Assembly: GCA_037389465.1 (NCBI GenBank)
Contig: JAZARR010000212.1
Coordinates: 6,148,501 to 6,212,500, forward strand
Direction of reading: 5' to 3'
DNA from: Baylisascaris procyonis
Taxonomy: Eukaryota > Nematoda > Chromadorea > Rhabditida > Ascarididae
DNA: 64,000 nt
Below are positions 32,369 to 45,374 of the stretch, piece after piece. The first letter of the stretch is position 1, and each line of letters opens with the position of its first letter. The position numbers and the translations under genes are program-made. The notes under the pieces are model-generated. The model was not told where the DNA came from, searched no databases, and worked only from the letters and a program-made list of their open reading frames with translations.

Positions 32369-35300
32369 ATGTCGAAGAACGCGCAGGTGCTGTGTATCGA
32401 ACCTCCCAACGAACTCGTCTTTAGAGGTTGCCTCTTTATGTATCGCTCTTTCATCGTTTCGATTTCAGGGGTCCGTAATTATGATGGTAACTAACTCTAT
32501 GCATAGGTGGATGCCAAATCTCTGTTAGGTATCTTTTATTTGAAACTGATTATGCTCACATATCAAAGCTATGATAATATCAAGGGTCTCATTTCTTGAT
32601 ACCATGATAATTCATGATTCATCCCTATGTGTTTTCCTTAAGTAAGATTTAAATAGCAGATCCAATCTAATTTAAATACTAGAACGCAAAAAGGTGCAAA
32701 TTATAACAAAAAACTATGTGAAAATAATTTTCGTTTTTGGAGAAGCTTTCTGGATTTAAGTCTGGTGTGGGGAGAGCAGAAGGTTATATAACGTGTCGGC
32801 AGCTTAAAATCTGTTGAACGTCAACTCATTTCGATTTATGATGCCATATGCAATTCTGTGCGTTTTCTACATAAGATTTGCCAACCCTTTTCACAGGAAT
32901 ATGCGTTGCCGTTTATATATCTTGAACTATAGTTGCATAGTTTTGCATCATAGGAGCGTATAACAGTTTCGTTACAAGCAGTGATTTGGATTTTCCTTCA
33001 AATTCTGCAATATTGTTTCTCATTTTACAACGATACATATCTATGCGTAAAATGAATGAGCGCAGTGGAATTATAAGATAACAGTTCCGTCATCGGTATG
33101 TTTTCATATTAGATTGCTTCTGATGGCAAGTGAGGACTCTTTAAAGTGAACCATCATTTCAATTTTCACTGTTTATTAGATGGTTATTTCTAGGCCCTTT
33201 CACGGATGTGGTTACTTGCCAGCTGAATCTTCGAAATCCTACCGACCGCCAGGTCTGCTTCAAGGTACGGTTTTTTATCTCGGGGTCCTTTTAGTAATTG
33301 TGGATTTAGGCTACATTACTGTTTCATTGATGGAAGTGCGTTTGAGAAATGTGCAAATTGTTGTAGAAGTTTCGTGAAATATTGTCTGCTAAACGTTCGT
33401 TGATGTGAGTCTGCTGTTATTTCTAGCTTTTATCTTATCCTCGGTAAATGACCATTGCATTATGTTGTTTCGACGTGCAAAGAACAAGAAAAAGTTGGTT
33501 TGCCAGTTACATTTCATCATTAAATCTTTACGCACAGTCCCTATCCACACAGCTACAATGATCGTTTATGCATTGCACTCTAGTGGAGTTGCTGGAATAT
33601 AAGTACATTGAATGAAGGTATCTAATTAGGGGTAGCTACTGAGCATAACTCTGAAACTTGTTGGAAGAGTCCCTTGCGATAGTACCAGGTTTTGTACGTA
33701 TAACGTTGGCTTGCAGGTGAAGACAACAGCGCCGAAACAGTACTGCGTTCGTCCGAACTGGGGTGTGATAAATCCAGGAGCTACTACTTCGGTATTTATT
33801 ATGTTGCAGCCTTTCGATTCGATGAACAGCAGTGAGACGGAGCCTGCTAAGCATAAATTTATGGTGCAGAGCGCATTCACGCCTCCCGGTGATGTGCCGC
33901 TGGGTTCGGTTTAGTTTACTTTTGCATTCTGTTGCCGACTAAGTTTGCGGCATGGTAACGTAGCAGTTGCAGTGAGATTAGTCGACGTTTTAATATCTGT
34001 AACAATTGTCAGACTTCGGGGACGAAAGAGGAGGGCGAACGTTTTGAGGTTGTCGTCCAGTTATTAGAATATAGAGATGGTCAGCGTTGACATCAAGCGC
34101 ATTTGCCGAGGAGGTTGCCAAACTGTCTATGCAAAAAGTAGAGACAGTGATGTTCATTAGTTTCGAAGAATAATCAGTGGACTTCGAGCCATAACTAGAC
34201 AGCGAAGGACCCATGAATGCTTCGCTTTGGAATAATTTCGTTGTTTTTCTCCCTTTTTTGATGGCTTTACGTTTTCCATTTTCTTCCAGCTGTTTTAGCT
34301 TTTGTACCGCAGTTCATCTGTTTCGCTGTCCACTTTTTTTTTCTACTAATGTTTTTTCTAACTGCTTCCCATTCGGCAGTTTAGGCTTACGTTTATGAAT
34401 ATTGCTCTTGGATTTTTATGGCTGAGATGTTACGATTGCGAGCAGAGCGTCTTTAACTTTTACTAAAATAGTAACTTAAAAGAGCAGTTCCCGCAAGAGA
34501 AAATCCTTTCCATGTGTTCTATTAGAAAAGTTTATTCCTTCTAAAACTTTCCGAATTTGCGTCCATGCGCTATTATAGTTCAAATATGAATCGTTGAGAA
34601 AAGTGCCGTTTCTATCTTCAGGAAAGTATAAATTGATCACTCAGATGAGTTTAAGTTGTGAAAATATTAGATTTGCGTACGCCGGTTGCAGATAACATTT
34701 GGAAGACGTTGCCACCTTCCGAACTGATGGACTCTAAGCTTCGAGTCGTTTTCGAGCAGCCGTTGGACGTCCACCAGCAGCAGAAGGAACATGCCGCGCA
34801 GTTCTCATCAGCTGACACCAAGGCTACGCCATCGGGCCATACAGCGGTATGTGATTTTGTGCGCGTCCATTCTTTCTAGACGTTCAATGTGTTCTGTTGC
34901 TGTCGCGAAACGCACAGCCGTCCTAGGTTGTGGTGTTTGAAGCATGGAACATAGCAACTATTTTCTTTCTACTTCAGTTTGTTCCAGCTGGATTTGTAGT
35001 GCGCACTCTCGAATCTAGCTTATCTCTATATTTTATTGTTGTGAAGTTCATCGAAAATATGTTCATTTTGATGTGCTGAAACGCTCGAAGGAGATAGTAT
35101 GGCTGAGTTAGATAAATCGACTTCCTAAACAACGAATATCCGATGCTAACGTTTCTCGATATGATACTGCTTGCCACGCTGGGAATGGCTTGATGTGAGA
35201 GTTTCTTTAAAGGATGCGGATACGGAAATGCGGCGTGCACTGGACGAGTGTAAGAAAGCTGAAGTTGCGAAAACGACTCTTGAAAGGGAGAATGCTACGC

Positions 35301-37201
35301 TTAAGGTAAGTGGGTGTTGGACAGGTTTTTAGTTCAACGAATGCTTCGTCATAGTTCTCATCGTTGAGGGTCATCGTATTCCTTCCACTGAGGCGTCATC
35401 ATTTGCATATTACCTAATATATATTCTAGCAAATGTTGCATGGCTAGTCGAAAATATTTTATTGGCTCATCGTAGAAAATAGTGACATCTTTAAGTGCTT
35501 CCAAGCGTCACTTCCTTGATGTTTATATGCATATCCGCCGATCTGTCCGTCTAATTGCGTGGTGGGTAATAACTGTAGGTGACGAGTTTTTGACTGTTAT
35601 CGTATGTCCATTTCCATATCTCGTTGTTCACTTAAAATCTTGTTAGAAGTGTTGCTGTCGATTTTATTCCAGAACCTTAATAAAGTTGACTTTATTCATC
35701 CGCACTTCCAGTGCCGTGCAAACCACATCGTCTCGATGAAACGGTGATGTTATTTGAAGTTGTTTCGGTACCTTTCTTTTTTAGAGAAGAAGGGAGGAGG
35801 TTGGAAGATCAGTCAATAAATTGTCTTGTAGAATCTCTTTGGAATCTCTCATCACCAATCATTTCAGAAAAAAATGCTTGCTGTAATAAATTTCTATAGT
35901 GAAAATCATGAGTCTTTTTCTCATCTCAAAATTTCTGAGATGTACTAAGTGTGGCTTTGCTATCTGCATATGAAGCTGGGCAGCTGCAGCCGTAGCACAA
36001 TGCAAGGGAAGCGTACAGATGGATCGGAGAGGGAGTAATCTTCATTTCTCAAGTCTTTTTATTTTTCTTGGGGTGAGAGTGTATTCGAATCATTTTGTTT
36101 TTCTCGGCAACGATCTCTTTTTTGCTCTTAGAATACTTTCCTCCTTTCTCTCTGGAATTCTAAATTGCTTTGGAAATCGCTCTATCATGATCCTTTCTCC
36201 ATTCACAAGGACTAAGGTATGCTAGCGGCTATCGGCTACTGACTGCTATAAAATAATTTGAGCAGAATTAGCTCCATGATGCACGGTAGCCTTGCGTGGT
36301 GTTCTGAACATTTTTTTTGTGGGGTGTAAAGGCAGGTAAATTATAGGCTCGTCTGGCGGCACTGGAGTCGGTTTCGCAGGCTCCCGCTTCAGGGGACCAC
36401 TCCACAGACAACGGCATCGCTATTGTGCAGGTCGTTTTGCTTATACTCACTTCCAGATATCGACTTTTATAGTACATGCATGTCTGTAGTTACGACGCTT
36501 TATAACGTATAGGGCAAAAAAGATTGATAGATTGCAGGATATCTGCATTCAGGTGAGATTCGCAATGTTCATTAACATAGTTTACTTTTTTTGCAAATTT
36601 ATGTTTAGATTTCCCTCATAGAATTATTTAAACATTACAAATGTTACTGGTACGTGGGCGAGCAGTGTACATTGGCACTAAACGTTTTCATGATTTTACA
36701 AATGATAGTGTTGAGGCTTCCGAACAAGAACGGTTACTTGAAATGAATGGCATCGGTGAGTAAAGGTATGCATGTGCTTAAAATTAATGAATCAGCGACT
36801 TATCCAGTTGGTTTATTGTAGTCTGCAGCAGTGACGATTCACCATTCTGCACTGGAGTGTGATACTTTGGCAATTGCTTCATTTTGGCTTTCCAAGTGCA
36901 CAACAAAGGATGTGCAGTTGCATATTTTGCTAGTGAAAGAGTGCGGAATGCCCATTGAAAAACTGCAATGCCTTTGTTGTATGCCTTGTATAAGGCAGAG
37001 GAAGCGAAAAAAAAAAAGAATAAGGGGCGGTTTTTGTTTACCACAGGCAAGTGGAGTTTAAAATTAAAGCTGCATCGGAAAAACAGCTTCACGGAAGCAA
37101 CGGTTCAAATCTAAATAGATAAGCCTTAAGATTGTTTTCAGGTTGCAATGATTGCTCTGGCTGCACTGCTGGTGGGTCTCATTTTCGGGAAGCTCTTCTA
37201 A
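32369..37201 (+). CDS. VAMP-associated protein (VAP / VPR-1 type), MSP domain
   Basis: VAP is an ER tail-anchored protein whose MSP domain binds FFAT motifs and tethers the ER to other membranes. Seven exons join cleanly: 32369-32426, 33194-33264, 33717-33903, 34692-34846, 35213-35305, 36347-36430 and 37142-37201. They encode about 235 residues, a normal length. Visible: [47 protein letters not shown] and [10 protein letters not shown]. The Pro of TTAP (about residue 49) corresponds to the VAPB residue altered in ALS8. The Lys and Met of KFM (about 90 and 92) correspond to FFAT-binding positions. [13 protein letters not shown] closes the domain. Exon 5 is heptad-like (coiled coil, about 157-187). 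The last exon is a membrane anchor ending GLIFGKLF. In nematodes the MSP domain of VPR-1 is also reported to be secreted; nothing here tests that. Confidence 0.95.
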
Positions 37202-39330
37202 AGCAATTCTTCACAAATTTCGGACCCCATCGATAGCCGAATAATTGTTTTTCAACTTTGGCGGCTTTTTTCATGTAATTCGCAATCGTGAAGTATTCAC
37301 GGTCTGTAGCCTGATTGTGTTTTCTGTGCAGCTTTCCAGTTTTTGAGGCTGTGAATATCATTTCTTTCCCCGTTTAGTAGTTGTGTTTTCTCTTAACTTG
37401 TGCTCTTTGCCCTTTTCATTATTCTTTCTTTGAATTCTTCTTTCTTCCTGCCTTCGGTCAGATTTGTTTTCACACAAGCATTTTTTCAATTCATCCATAT
37501 TATTTCGATCTTTTTGTTGTTCGAATTCTCTAGTTGTTCCGCTTTTCCCATTTTCTGTGGTTGCTACTGGGCGCGAGCTCTCCTCACTTGTTCTATTATT
37601 TCGCGCAAACTTATGTTCGTTTGCTATTAGCCGTTCACTGTCGTTCATACCGATTTGTTCATTATTTGTTATTCTAGTAATCAAAAAGCAAAATCTTTTT
37701 TTATTATGGGAGTTAGGAGGAAACGAGAGTAGATAAGGGAGGTAAGGTCGGGAGTAAGCTGATATTCTTTAAAATTCGTTATTTTTATACGATGGGGGCA
37801 AATAAGCTGTGATTTCCTTTTGATGTGCAGTGCGCTTTGGTGAGTAATTCGCGAGAGTCGGATCATTTGTTACGACGCTCATCATTGGTGTGTGCGGTTG
37901 TCTCGTGGCGGTTTGCATGTACAGCAGAGTTATAGTATATGTCCCTCCTGGTTCTACTTTGTGCGTATATAACCCTTTTATTTTATTTTATTTTTATTTC
38001 GTTTAGCCGCCTTTAATACTCTTCATCGATGCTTTCATGCGAAATTTTCTGGAACGTTTAGCGGTTTTCAAATGCGCATTTATATTCATCGATGCAAACA
38101 ATTGTCTCACATAATGCGCATTTGCTTCTCTTTTTTTTTGCCGCTAAACTCACCACCGATGCGTAAAATCGTCGTAAATAAATGTTACCGTAATGCGTTA
38201 TTCGCTATAAAATGTTCTGCGTCAAGGCGCGTTATTTCAGTCGTTTTAGTGAAAGCGGCATTGCATTGCATTGTCGTTTTTAATGGAATAAAATGTTTAT
38301 GCAAGATTTGTTTTGTTGTTTCTGTTTGGTTCCATCTCCAGAGCAGTATTTTATATTGGCAAATGTTTAATGCTGATCTAGTGTTTTCGTGCGTTGTGGT
38401 TTGTTGTTCTACTCAAAGTCTTCAGCTGTTGCGGTATTAAAAGATAGTCGTTGTTGTGCTTCATCGGATCCGATCTTCATTTTATGTCTTTTAAGGGTTG
38501 TTCCTAGGGAAATTTGATGGGAAGTCTTTTTTCTAACGTATTTGGTTCTTTACTTTAACTATAAGGTTTGCTTGGGGCTAAGCGCTCGATGTGGAAGAAC
38601 TTCAGGGAACTGCATAAGCATCCATGAGTTCAAAACTACGGCTGGTGGAATATGTTGAATTGGGTTGCTGTCTGCTGTTTCCTATTTTGACAGGAGTAGT
38701 ATTATTAAAATAACCTCCGTTTAGCCAACGATTCGGGCGGCTACTACAGTTAGTGATGCTATTTAATATTAGAGATATGTCTGAGATGCAGAAATAAATA
38801 GTGGTTTCGCCAACTTCATTGTCCAGAGATTGCCAGTGGCAGATTGTGAAGGTTTGTGTGCCTGTTTACATAAGGAATTCGTCGGTAAACGTAGCTGTAA
38901 GAGTTACATCGTCAGTGGAAAGGAGAAATAGTTTAATAATCAGTGCATTAATCGTGATTCTTTTCACCTATTTAACGCTTCATTGAGGTCACCAGGTAGC
39001 GACATTGTTCCTGAAAGATGGTTGAGTTTCCGTTTTTGATATCCTCTTAAAGAGATGTAATCCAAATCTTTATTGTGATATTAGTTTTATTGGTCGACGC
39101 GCTGATCTACTGTTTTCGTTTCGGTGGGATATATCTCTCAATCTGCTACTTGAAAAGGACAGATATTCTAACCAACTGTAGGGAGCACATGGAGAACAAT
39201 TTATGATTTATTCTGAGAATAGTACTGATAGATATTTGCAGCATTTTATAGCGGTTCGCATTGTTCGTGCGGGATGCAGCACGGGTGTATGGGTGGATGC
39301 GAAAGAAAGTGATATTGGCAACTGCGAGTT
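37202..39330. other. Spacer between VAP and the C9orf78-like gene
   Basis: AT-rich sequence with no exon matching a known protein. AATAAA at about 38286 is a distant candidate polyadenylation signal for VAP. ATTTGCAG ending at about 39240, some 90 bases before the next ATG, is a good splice or trans-splice acceptor for the downstream gene's leader. Confidence 0.5.
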
Positions 39331-42300
39331 ATGCCGCTTTTTAATAAGCCGTCCACAAAAAATAAACGATTGCGGCGTAAAGAAGAAAGCGATTCTGAGA
39401 AAGAGGAAGAAGAATATGAAGAAGATTTTGCGTGAGTTCTCGTCATAGTCTTTTGTTGTAGTCTGTGAACATAGTTAAGTATCAGATGTCGCTGTATTGA
39501 GAGCGGTTTTTTCATGATTTTGGCAAAAATGATCGACTGATAGAGGTGAAATGTGGTAGATTTTCACTTTCGCAAGAGATGTTTACAGAGCTTCTAGCTT
39601 TGATAACTTCCTCACTAACAGAAACCAAATGTTTAAAATTATTTTAACCTCATAAAATTTGCGAAGTGTTGTAACATTGCGTTTCTCCTTTGTGTTTGTT
39701 AATTTTGTTACCAAAGCTTTTGAAAAGCCTCTTAGCAGCACAAACTTATAGTGGAGCAAACTCACAGTGAAGTGATATTCTCGACAAATTGTGCACATCG
39801 TTTGTGGAAGGTTCGTTTCATTGTGCCATTCATCACCCACTTTGTGGCGCATTTCACTTATATAAGTCGTAGTTGCCGAATTGGGCAAACACTTCGCAAA
39901 TTTCTATTTCTTTAACAGCACTTCATCTTTTTTTTCCGGTTCAGTTTTGACAGTAAAGAATATGCGTGTGAGCGAGTGTGAGGTTTTGAAACTGCTTTCG
40001 ATGCATTCTCAGATGGTTTGAAATAGAATTGTATAAGGAATATTCATGTTCTTCAAAACGGGATCTTCATGATGCTTTGATAAAACTTGTGATTTTGGCA
40101 TGAGCAATTACGCTTCCATTATGGAATGTCGAGCAACAACTGCACTGATTATCGTTCATATAGTTTGTATTAGGTTATTGTTGGAAATGATATGATGAGA
40201 AACGAGAGAATTATTTCAGACGTAAATTGGCGGATATCAAAGAGGTGCAGCTTAGTCGTCTACGTCGAAATGGGTTGAATGCTGTAGAGTGCGCGTTGGG
40301 TAAGGAATTAGCGGCCGAATTCGTCGCTATGGACGACGACCCATTCCGACAGCGTGGTGGTGGAATGCTTCGACTGTCTGAAGGGCGCCAGGCACAGTTG
40401 TAAGGTTTTTTAACGCAGTTTGACTAAGAAAGTACCCGTTTGAGGTAGAAATAGGAAAGGAGGAGGGTAAAACAGAAGTAAAAGAAAGCATTTGTGGCTT
40501 GAGATGGGCCCCCTGCTAACCCTAAATCGTAATGTGCAATGGTGTTGGAACACTTCATTACATGGCGGATCATTTCGATCCAGAAGCGATGTTTTAAAGA
40601 CTGCCGTTTTGTCTGTTTTTTATATTACCTAAAGTAAACGTTGGCTTTCAACCGAACTAATTCTATAGAAAGTGGGTAAAATTTGTCTCGTTACCGAATT
40701 TAATTAAACCAGAGATCATTGAGTGGAATGTCTTCGATGTAATACCACTGATATTGTTTCACAGAAGTTTTCGATAGTTTCACAGTGAGCAGCTGTGTTT
40801 TTTTTTTTTCGTTTCTTCTACTCATCTAGCAGTATATTTTTCTTCCTTCATTGAAAATTGACGTTGCAGGCATGCAGCCGACATCGAGGCTGGCATTCGC
40901 GATCAGTTCAAGAAGGAATCGTTTTTGCGAGATGAGCACGAGGAAATGTGTGTATATTTATGCTTTTCTTTTTCATTTATTCTTTTTGCCAAATTTTAAA
41001 AGTGTTTTTAAGTTTATTCTTTCCCAGACTTTTCTTTACTGCTGCTATAACTTTCATTCTTATTTTACCAGAGGAAAGTTTTACAACCCTAAAAATGAAA
41101 TTCCCTCATTTTTCGTTACTGGTCCCTTTTTCCGCGTAAGCAAATAATCCGCGTTTCCGACTAGGCCCTTTTGCTTTAATTATGTTTTTTTTTTTCACGT
41201 AATTGCAGAACTGCGATCAATTTTTCAGTTTATATCATAACGAAAGCGTATAATTTCTGCCCATTTATTCACTCTTTTTTCTGTTTGCAGTTGAAAAATC
41301 GAAAAATTCTTTCAAGTGTTCCCCGATTATAAAGGTGGCATGAGAATTTAGTACAGAAATTGGCATGTAGATATGATGAAAGTAATAAAAAATTGAAAAC
41401 AGTACTGGTCTCTCATTGATGCTCGTTGATGCATTCGGCTGGCTCGCCTTCACTCCTCTATTTTAGAGGGATTTTTTTTCGGAGAAGGTGGAAGTAAGAA
41501 ATAAAATCTTTGGGAAATTTTCTCGATTGTATTATATTTTTGCTCTTCCATGTACATATTCATAGAATATTTGTTAGTAAAACTTATTATTAGCGCGAAC
41601 TTATTTAAAATCAAAATATTAAATTACTGGGTGTTTTAGGAAAAAATATGTACAGGCAAAACTTCGAAAGCGTAAAGCAGACTATGAACCAGATAATGAT
41701 GAATCCACACCAGTGAGTTTATTCTGTTTTCTTAATTTTTTGAAAGAAAAGAGATATTGGCATTGAGGAAGTCTTGGATTGATCACTTCGTTAGGAAATG
41801 CTTGCAATAAGTATTCCTTTGTTGTTTTTTCAGGCATATTGAATGATTTTTTTCATCATAGATGCTCGTAATTTATCCCGGGAAGCCGATTGGTTGCCTG
41901 CTTCATATGGTTCAAAATTGTGATCTTAAAAAAACATGAAATGCGGATAGATATAATAAGCGTATTCATTTCCTAGTTTCCTTTCCTACTGAGGTGCTTG
42001 TCTAATGATTAAGTATACTCCAATGAAAGATTTGTTTGGCAGATTTTTTTAGCTTTACGAAATGAAATATTCAAGTAAAGAATAAAGATGAAAGCGAATT
42101 CACTCGACTTTTGAAATTCGGAATTGCCTCAGTTGTTGTTAATATGTGGTTGCGAACGTTCTAGAACCCATTAGGTGTGCAGTAGTAGATGTGGAAAGTC
42201 TAGCTTGAGTGCAGAGATGGTTTCCCGAATTTTAATTGAAATCAGGCGCTTTCATTTGAAGTGCAAATGATCTGTGCCGCATTCACCTATAGCAGTTGTA

Positions 42301-44507
42301 TATTCGCATTGTTTGAGCAATGTGGATGGTTGTTGGTGGCATCTTTGGTGTATGGCTCCGAGGTTTCTTTAAATCTGCGAATGCCAGTAACAGATCGCCG
42401 AATTTGCTTAAGGTGAAGGTGCCTAGCGTTGAAGATAATCTGATGTGGAAAGCGGCTGAGAAGGTTCGTTTTTTCAAAAGTATGCGAAACGATGAACTGC
42501 TATCGAATCAGATGCTGGCGGGAATCCCCGAAGTCGATCTTGGCATTAAGTTTGTTGTTTACTTTTTGACACAAAAAAAATTCTGCGTGCCTAAACTTGG
42601 CTTTTGCGACATTTTTGCTTCAGTTTCAGACTTTTGAAGCACAGGATTTGCTCCACATTAACCCAGATCTCAGCCTCTTTAACCGTTGAGAGATTTAACA
42701 TCTCCTTCGTTTTTTTCATCGGGCCCTTTCTAATATCCTGTTTTTGTGGTACCGACGAAGTAACAAAAATTCGATTTATGTGGTCAAACCTGTCCCCTAG
42801 GGTCGTTGCAAACCTCCACTTGTTACAAAAGAACATTCATATCTTATGATATTTTGAAGACAAAGAATAGGCTGGTTTAGAACGTTTAACTCAGTAGTTC
42901 AGTCCCTTTAACTTATACATACTTCTTTATAATATCACTTTTGCCATTAATCAACTGCTTCAACCTAATTTGCATTGATAGCTCATGTCTTTTTAAAGAT
43001 GGATAGTAGATTTTCTTAGAAGTCATTGCTATGAGTGAGTATTATGTCAAGGCACGTCTTAAGAATTCGTTTCGTTTGTTAAAAATGCCGCAACACATTT
43101 CATCCGTAATATATGACTTTTTTTTTAGCATTTTAATGCTATTTTAAAGCGAATTTGTTATCATCTTGTTATTTTAAGGTTATACTCTGTTGAGTTTAGG
43201 ATCTATCCATTCCTTTCGAATCGTTCTATCCGCCTTATTCTTTTTTCTGCTCATGTTGATATATTTTGAATAAATCGTTTTTCACTCTGAAAATTTTTCA
43301 GTTGTTATTGGATGGACAGTTATTTGCATTTTTTCTTTGATTTGACTAACATTTACTGGGTATTTTTAGTCCGTCGCTGTAAAATGATTGATTTTTTGAT
43401 ACTGTTATTACGAAATGACTATTCCATTTTTGGCTTGCGTCACATCTCTTTGTCCCGCTTATTGCGTCTCGTTGGCGTTTTATCGGTTTTTGGTGAGGTG
43501 GGATGAATAGTGAAGAGCTTATTTCTGTGGTTAATTTTATTGCCGGAACACTTATAAATTGAATGTCGAGAGATTTTATGCGAAATTTTCAGTGCAAGAA
43601 TGAGTAACATAATTGAAACAGAAAAAAAGAAGAGCGATATGCTTAAGGACGTAATAGAACACGGGCGAAGCTTAACTGAAGAAACACTCTTCCAGCAAGA
43701 ACGAGCCAAGGATCTCTCGAAGGATTATGTGCAACATTCTATTTGTCAGTTGTTTCTTTAATCTTCATTTTCCTAGATGTGCCTATATTTGAGACAATGC
43801 CACTAATAGTGGCATATTTGATGCTGTCTTAACAATCCCACCTCATTCCGATAGTGAATTGAAATGCGTTAGTGCTGATCATGAAAAAAAGATAAGGAAC
43901 ACTGGTCAGTACTGATGAAGAGTCAAATTTAGGAAGACCTGAAAACCTGTCCCTGAATATCTCATTTTCTTACTGCGTTTGTTTTAAAATAAATTTTTTT
44001 TTTAGTCTATATGGAGTCGACGACTCGCTTGGGCCAAGAAGATTGGCGTAAAAAGGTGGATCGCCCCGATACTCAACCAAATGTTTCTAAATTCTATATA
44101 TTATCAACTCTGCCGACTTGCATGCTTAAGTTGTTATCTTCAGCAGATAGAAGGATGCAACTATATTTTAATGGGCCCAGAAGCTTTACATCTCAGCTTT
44201 AGAATGACAGTTTTCTTACCAGGCCCCCTACTTCTAGATTTTTGTGAGAGTCCTGACTAACCATATTGTTCACTGAATTTATTTTACACGTTCCCACTAT
44301 GAATCTGAAAAGTCTGTTTGCGCATTCAACTCATGCTTTTCGTTACCGGTCGTCATTTTTGACGAATCTCCTCTAGTCAGTGGATAAATTCCTGTTTTTG
44401 GCTGCTAAGGACCCTCATATGTGAACCTCATTCGAAAGTACATTTGGTGACGTGAAATTACCACTACAGTTAACGAAAAATAGTAATCGATTCATAGCAG
44501 GATGAAC

Positions 44508-44580
<73 letters not shown>

Positions 44581-45374
44581 TGTTTGTTTTTTTTTTTGAG
44601 ATAGGTTCATCCTGCTATAAATCGATTACTATTTTTCGTTAAATGTAGTGGTAGTTTCACGGAATCTAATGACGAGATCTGAAATGAGCCGTATTACAGG
44701 CACGTGTAACAGTTACGGATGCGGATATTTCAAATGGCGAATCGTCAATTCATCCTCTGATATGAGCGGAATCTGCGCATGATTGTATGGGCGGTATCTA
44801 TACCTGATCTTATGGGCGGTATATGCAGATGATCTGAAGAGTATGTTCTGTGTTGTATCATGTTAAGTACGCTATTGTGAGATTTCAGGTGTATGTTGTA
44901 TGTTGTATCACGTTGAATACGCTTTTGTGTAATTTCATGTTGTTCATGTTTACTTTATTATCTTTATTACATTATAATCTTTCATTACGGGAAGTTGCCA
45001 GAGGTCGTTTTTACCCTAGTGGAATAGAAATTTTACCGCTAAGTCTTTCTTGTCGCTTTCAGCCTTAATTCCTTGGCTTGAAAATGATGATCTTTAACAG
45101 CCTCTTAGTTGGACTAAGAAATACGCTAAAAATTTCTCGATCTCCGATGACTCTTCTCCAAAATTTTTGTAGTTTTCAATCCTGTCTTATGTTCGCTTGC
45201 TGTCCTATTGAAGTTTACTCCTTGGAAATTTTGAAGCTGACTGCTCAGCTTCACTTCCAAATTAGAAAGGGAGGGAACATGTTGCTTCTGTTTAACTCAG
45301 GACCACGACATTGCAGGCAGAGACCGGTTGTTGCAGAAAGCAAATCCAAAAGCACTAATGGAGTAAGCTTTTGA
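39331..45374 (+). CDS. C9orf78 / Tls1 family splicing factor
   Basis: C9orf78 and yeast Tls1 are spliceosome-associated proteins that bind the helicase BRR2. Seven firm exons: 39331-39431, 40220-40399, 40870-40947, 41640-41712, 42413-42549, 43593-43744 and 44006-44082. Landmarks: MPLFNKPSTKNKRLRRKEES plus an acidic run; DDDPFRQRGGGMLRLSEG (human DDPFQMKTGGM); MKKYVQAKLRKRK; VKVPSVEDNLMW; and the diagnostic LLSNQMLAGIPEVDLGI. Then NARMSNIIETE and SKDYVQHSIFYMEST (human NYVQHNRFYHEEL). The firm part is about 266 residues, against about 289 in human. The end is uncertain: a last exon after TTGCAG at about 45317 could stop at about 45357 or 45374 depending on the acceptor, with AATAAA motifs at about 45463 and 45484. 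The usual aromatic C-terminus of the family was not found. A foldback element lies in the last intron. Confidence 0.9.
44451..44661. repeat. Long inverted repeat (foldback) with (CT)n(TA)n centre
   Basis: The left arm, 44451-44515, starts CGTGAAATTACCACTACAG and runs to GGATGAACCTATCTC. The right arm, 44598-44661, is its near-perfect reverse complement, from GAGATAGGTTCATCC to GTAGTTTCACG. Arms are about 64 bp with a few single-base differences. The centre is (CT)n at 44511-44541, (TA)n at 44541-44577, then TG and T runs. No coding capacity. It looks like a MITE or foldback element in the last intron of the C9orf78-like gene; no flanking target duplication was confirmed. Confidence 0.9.
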
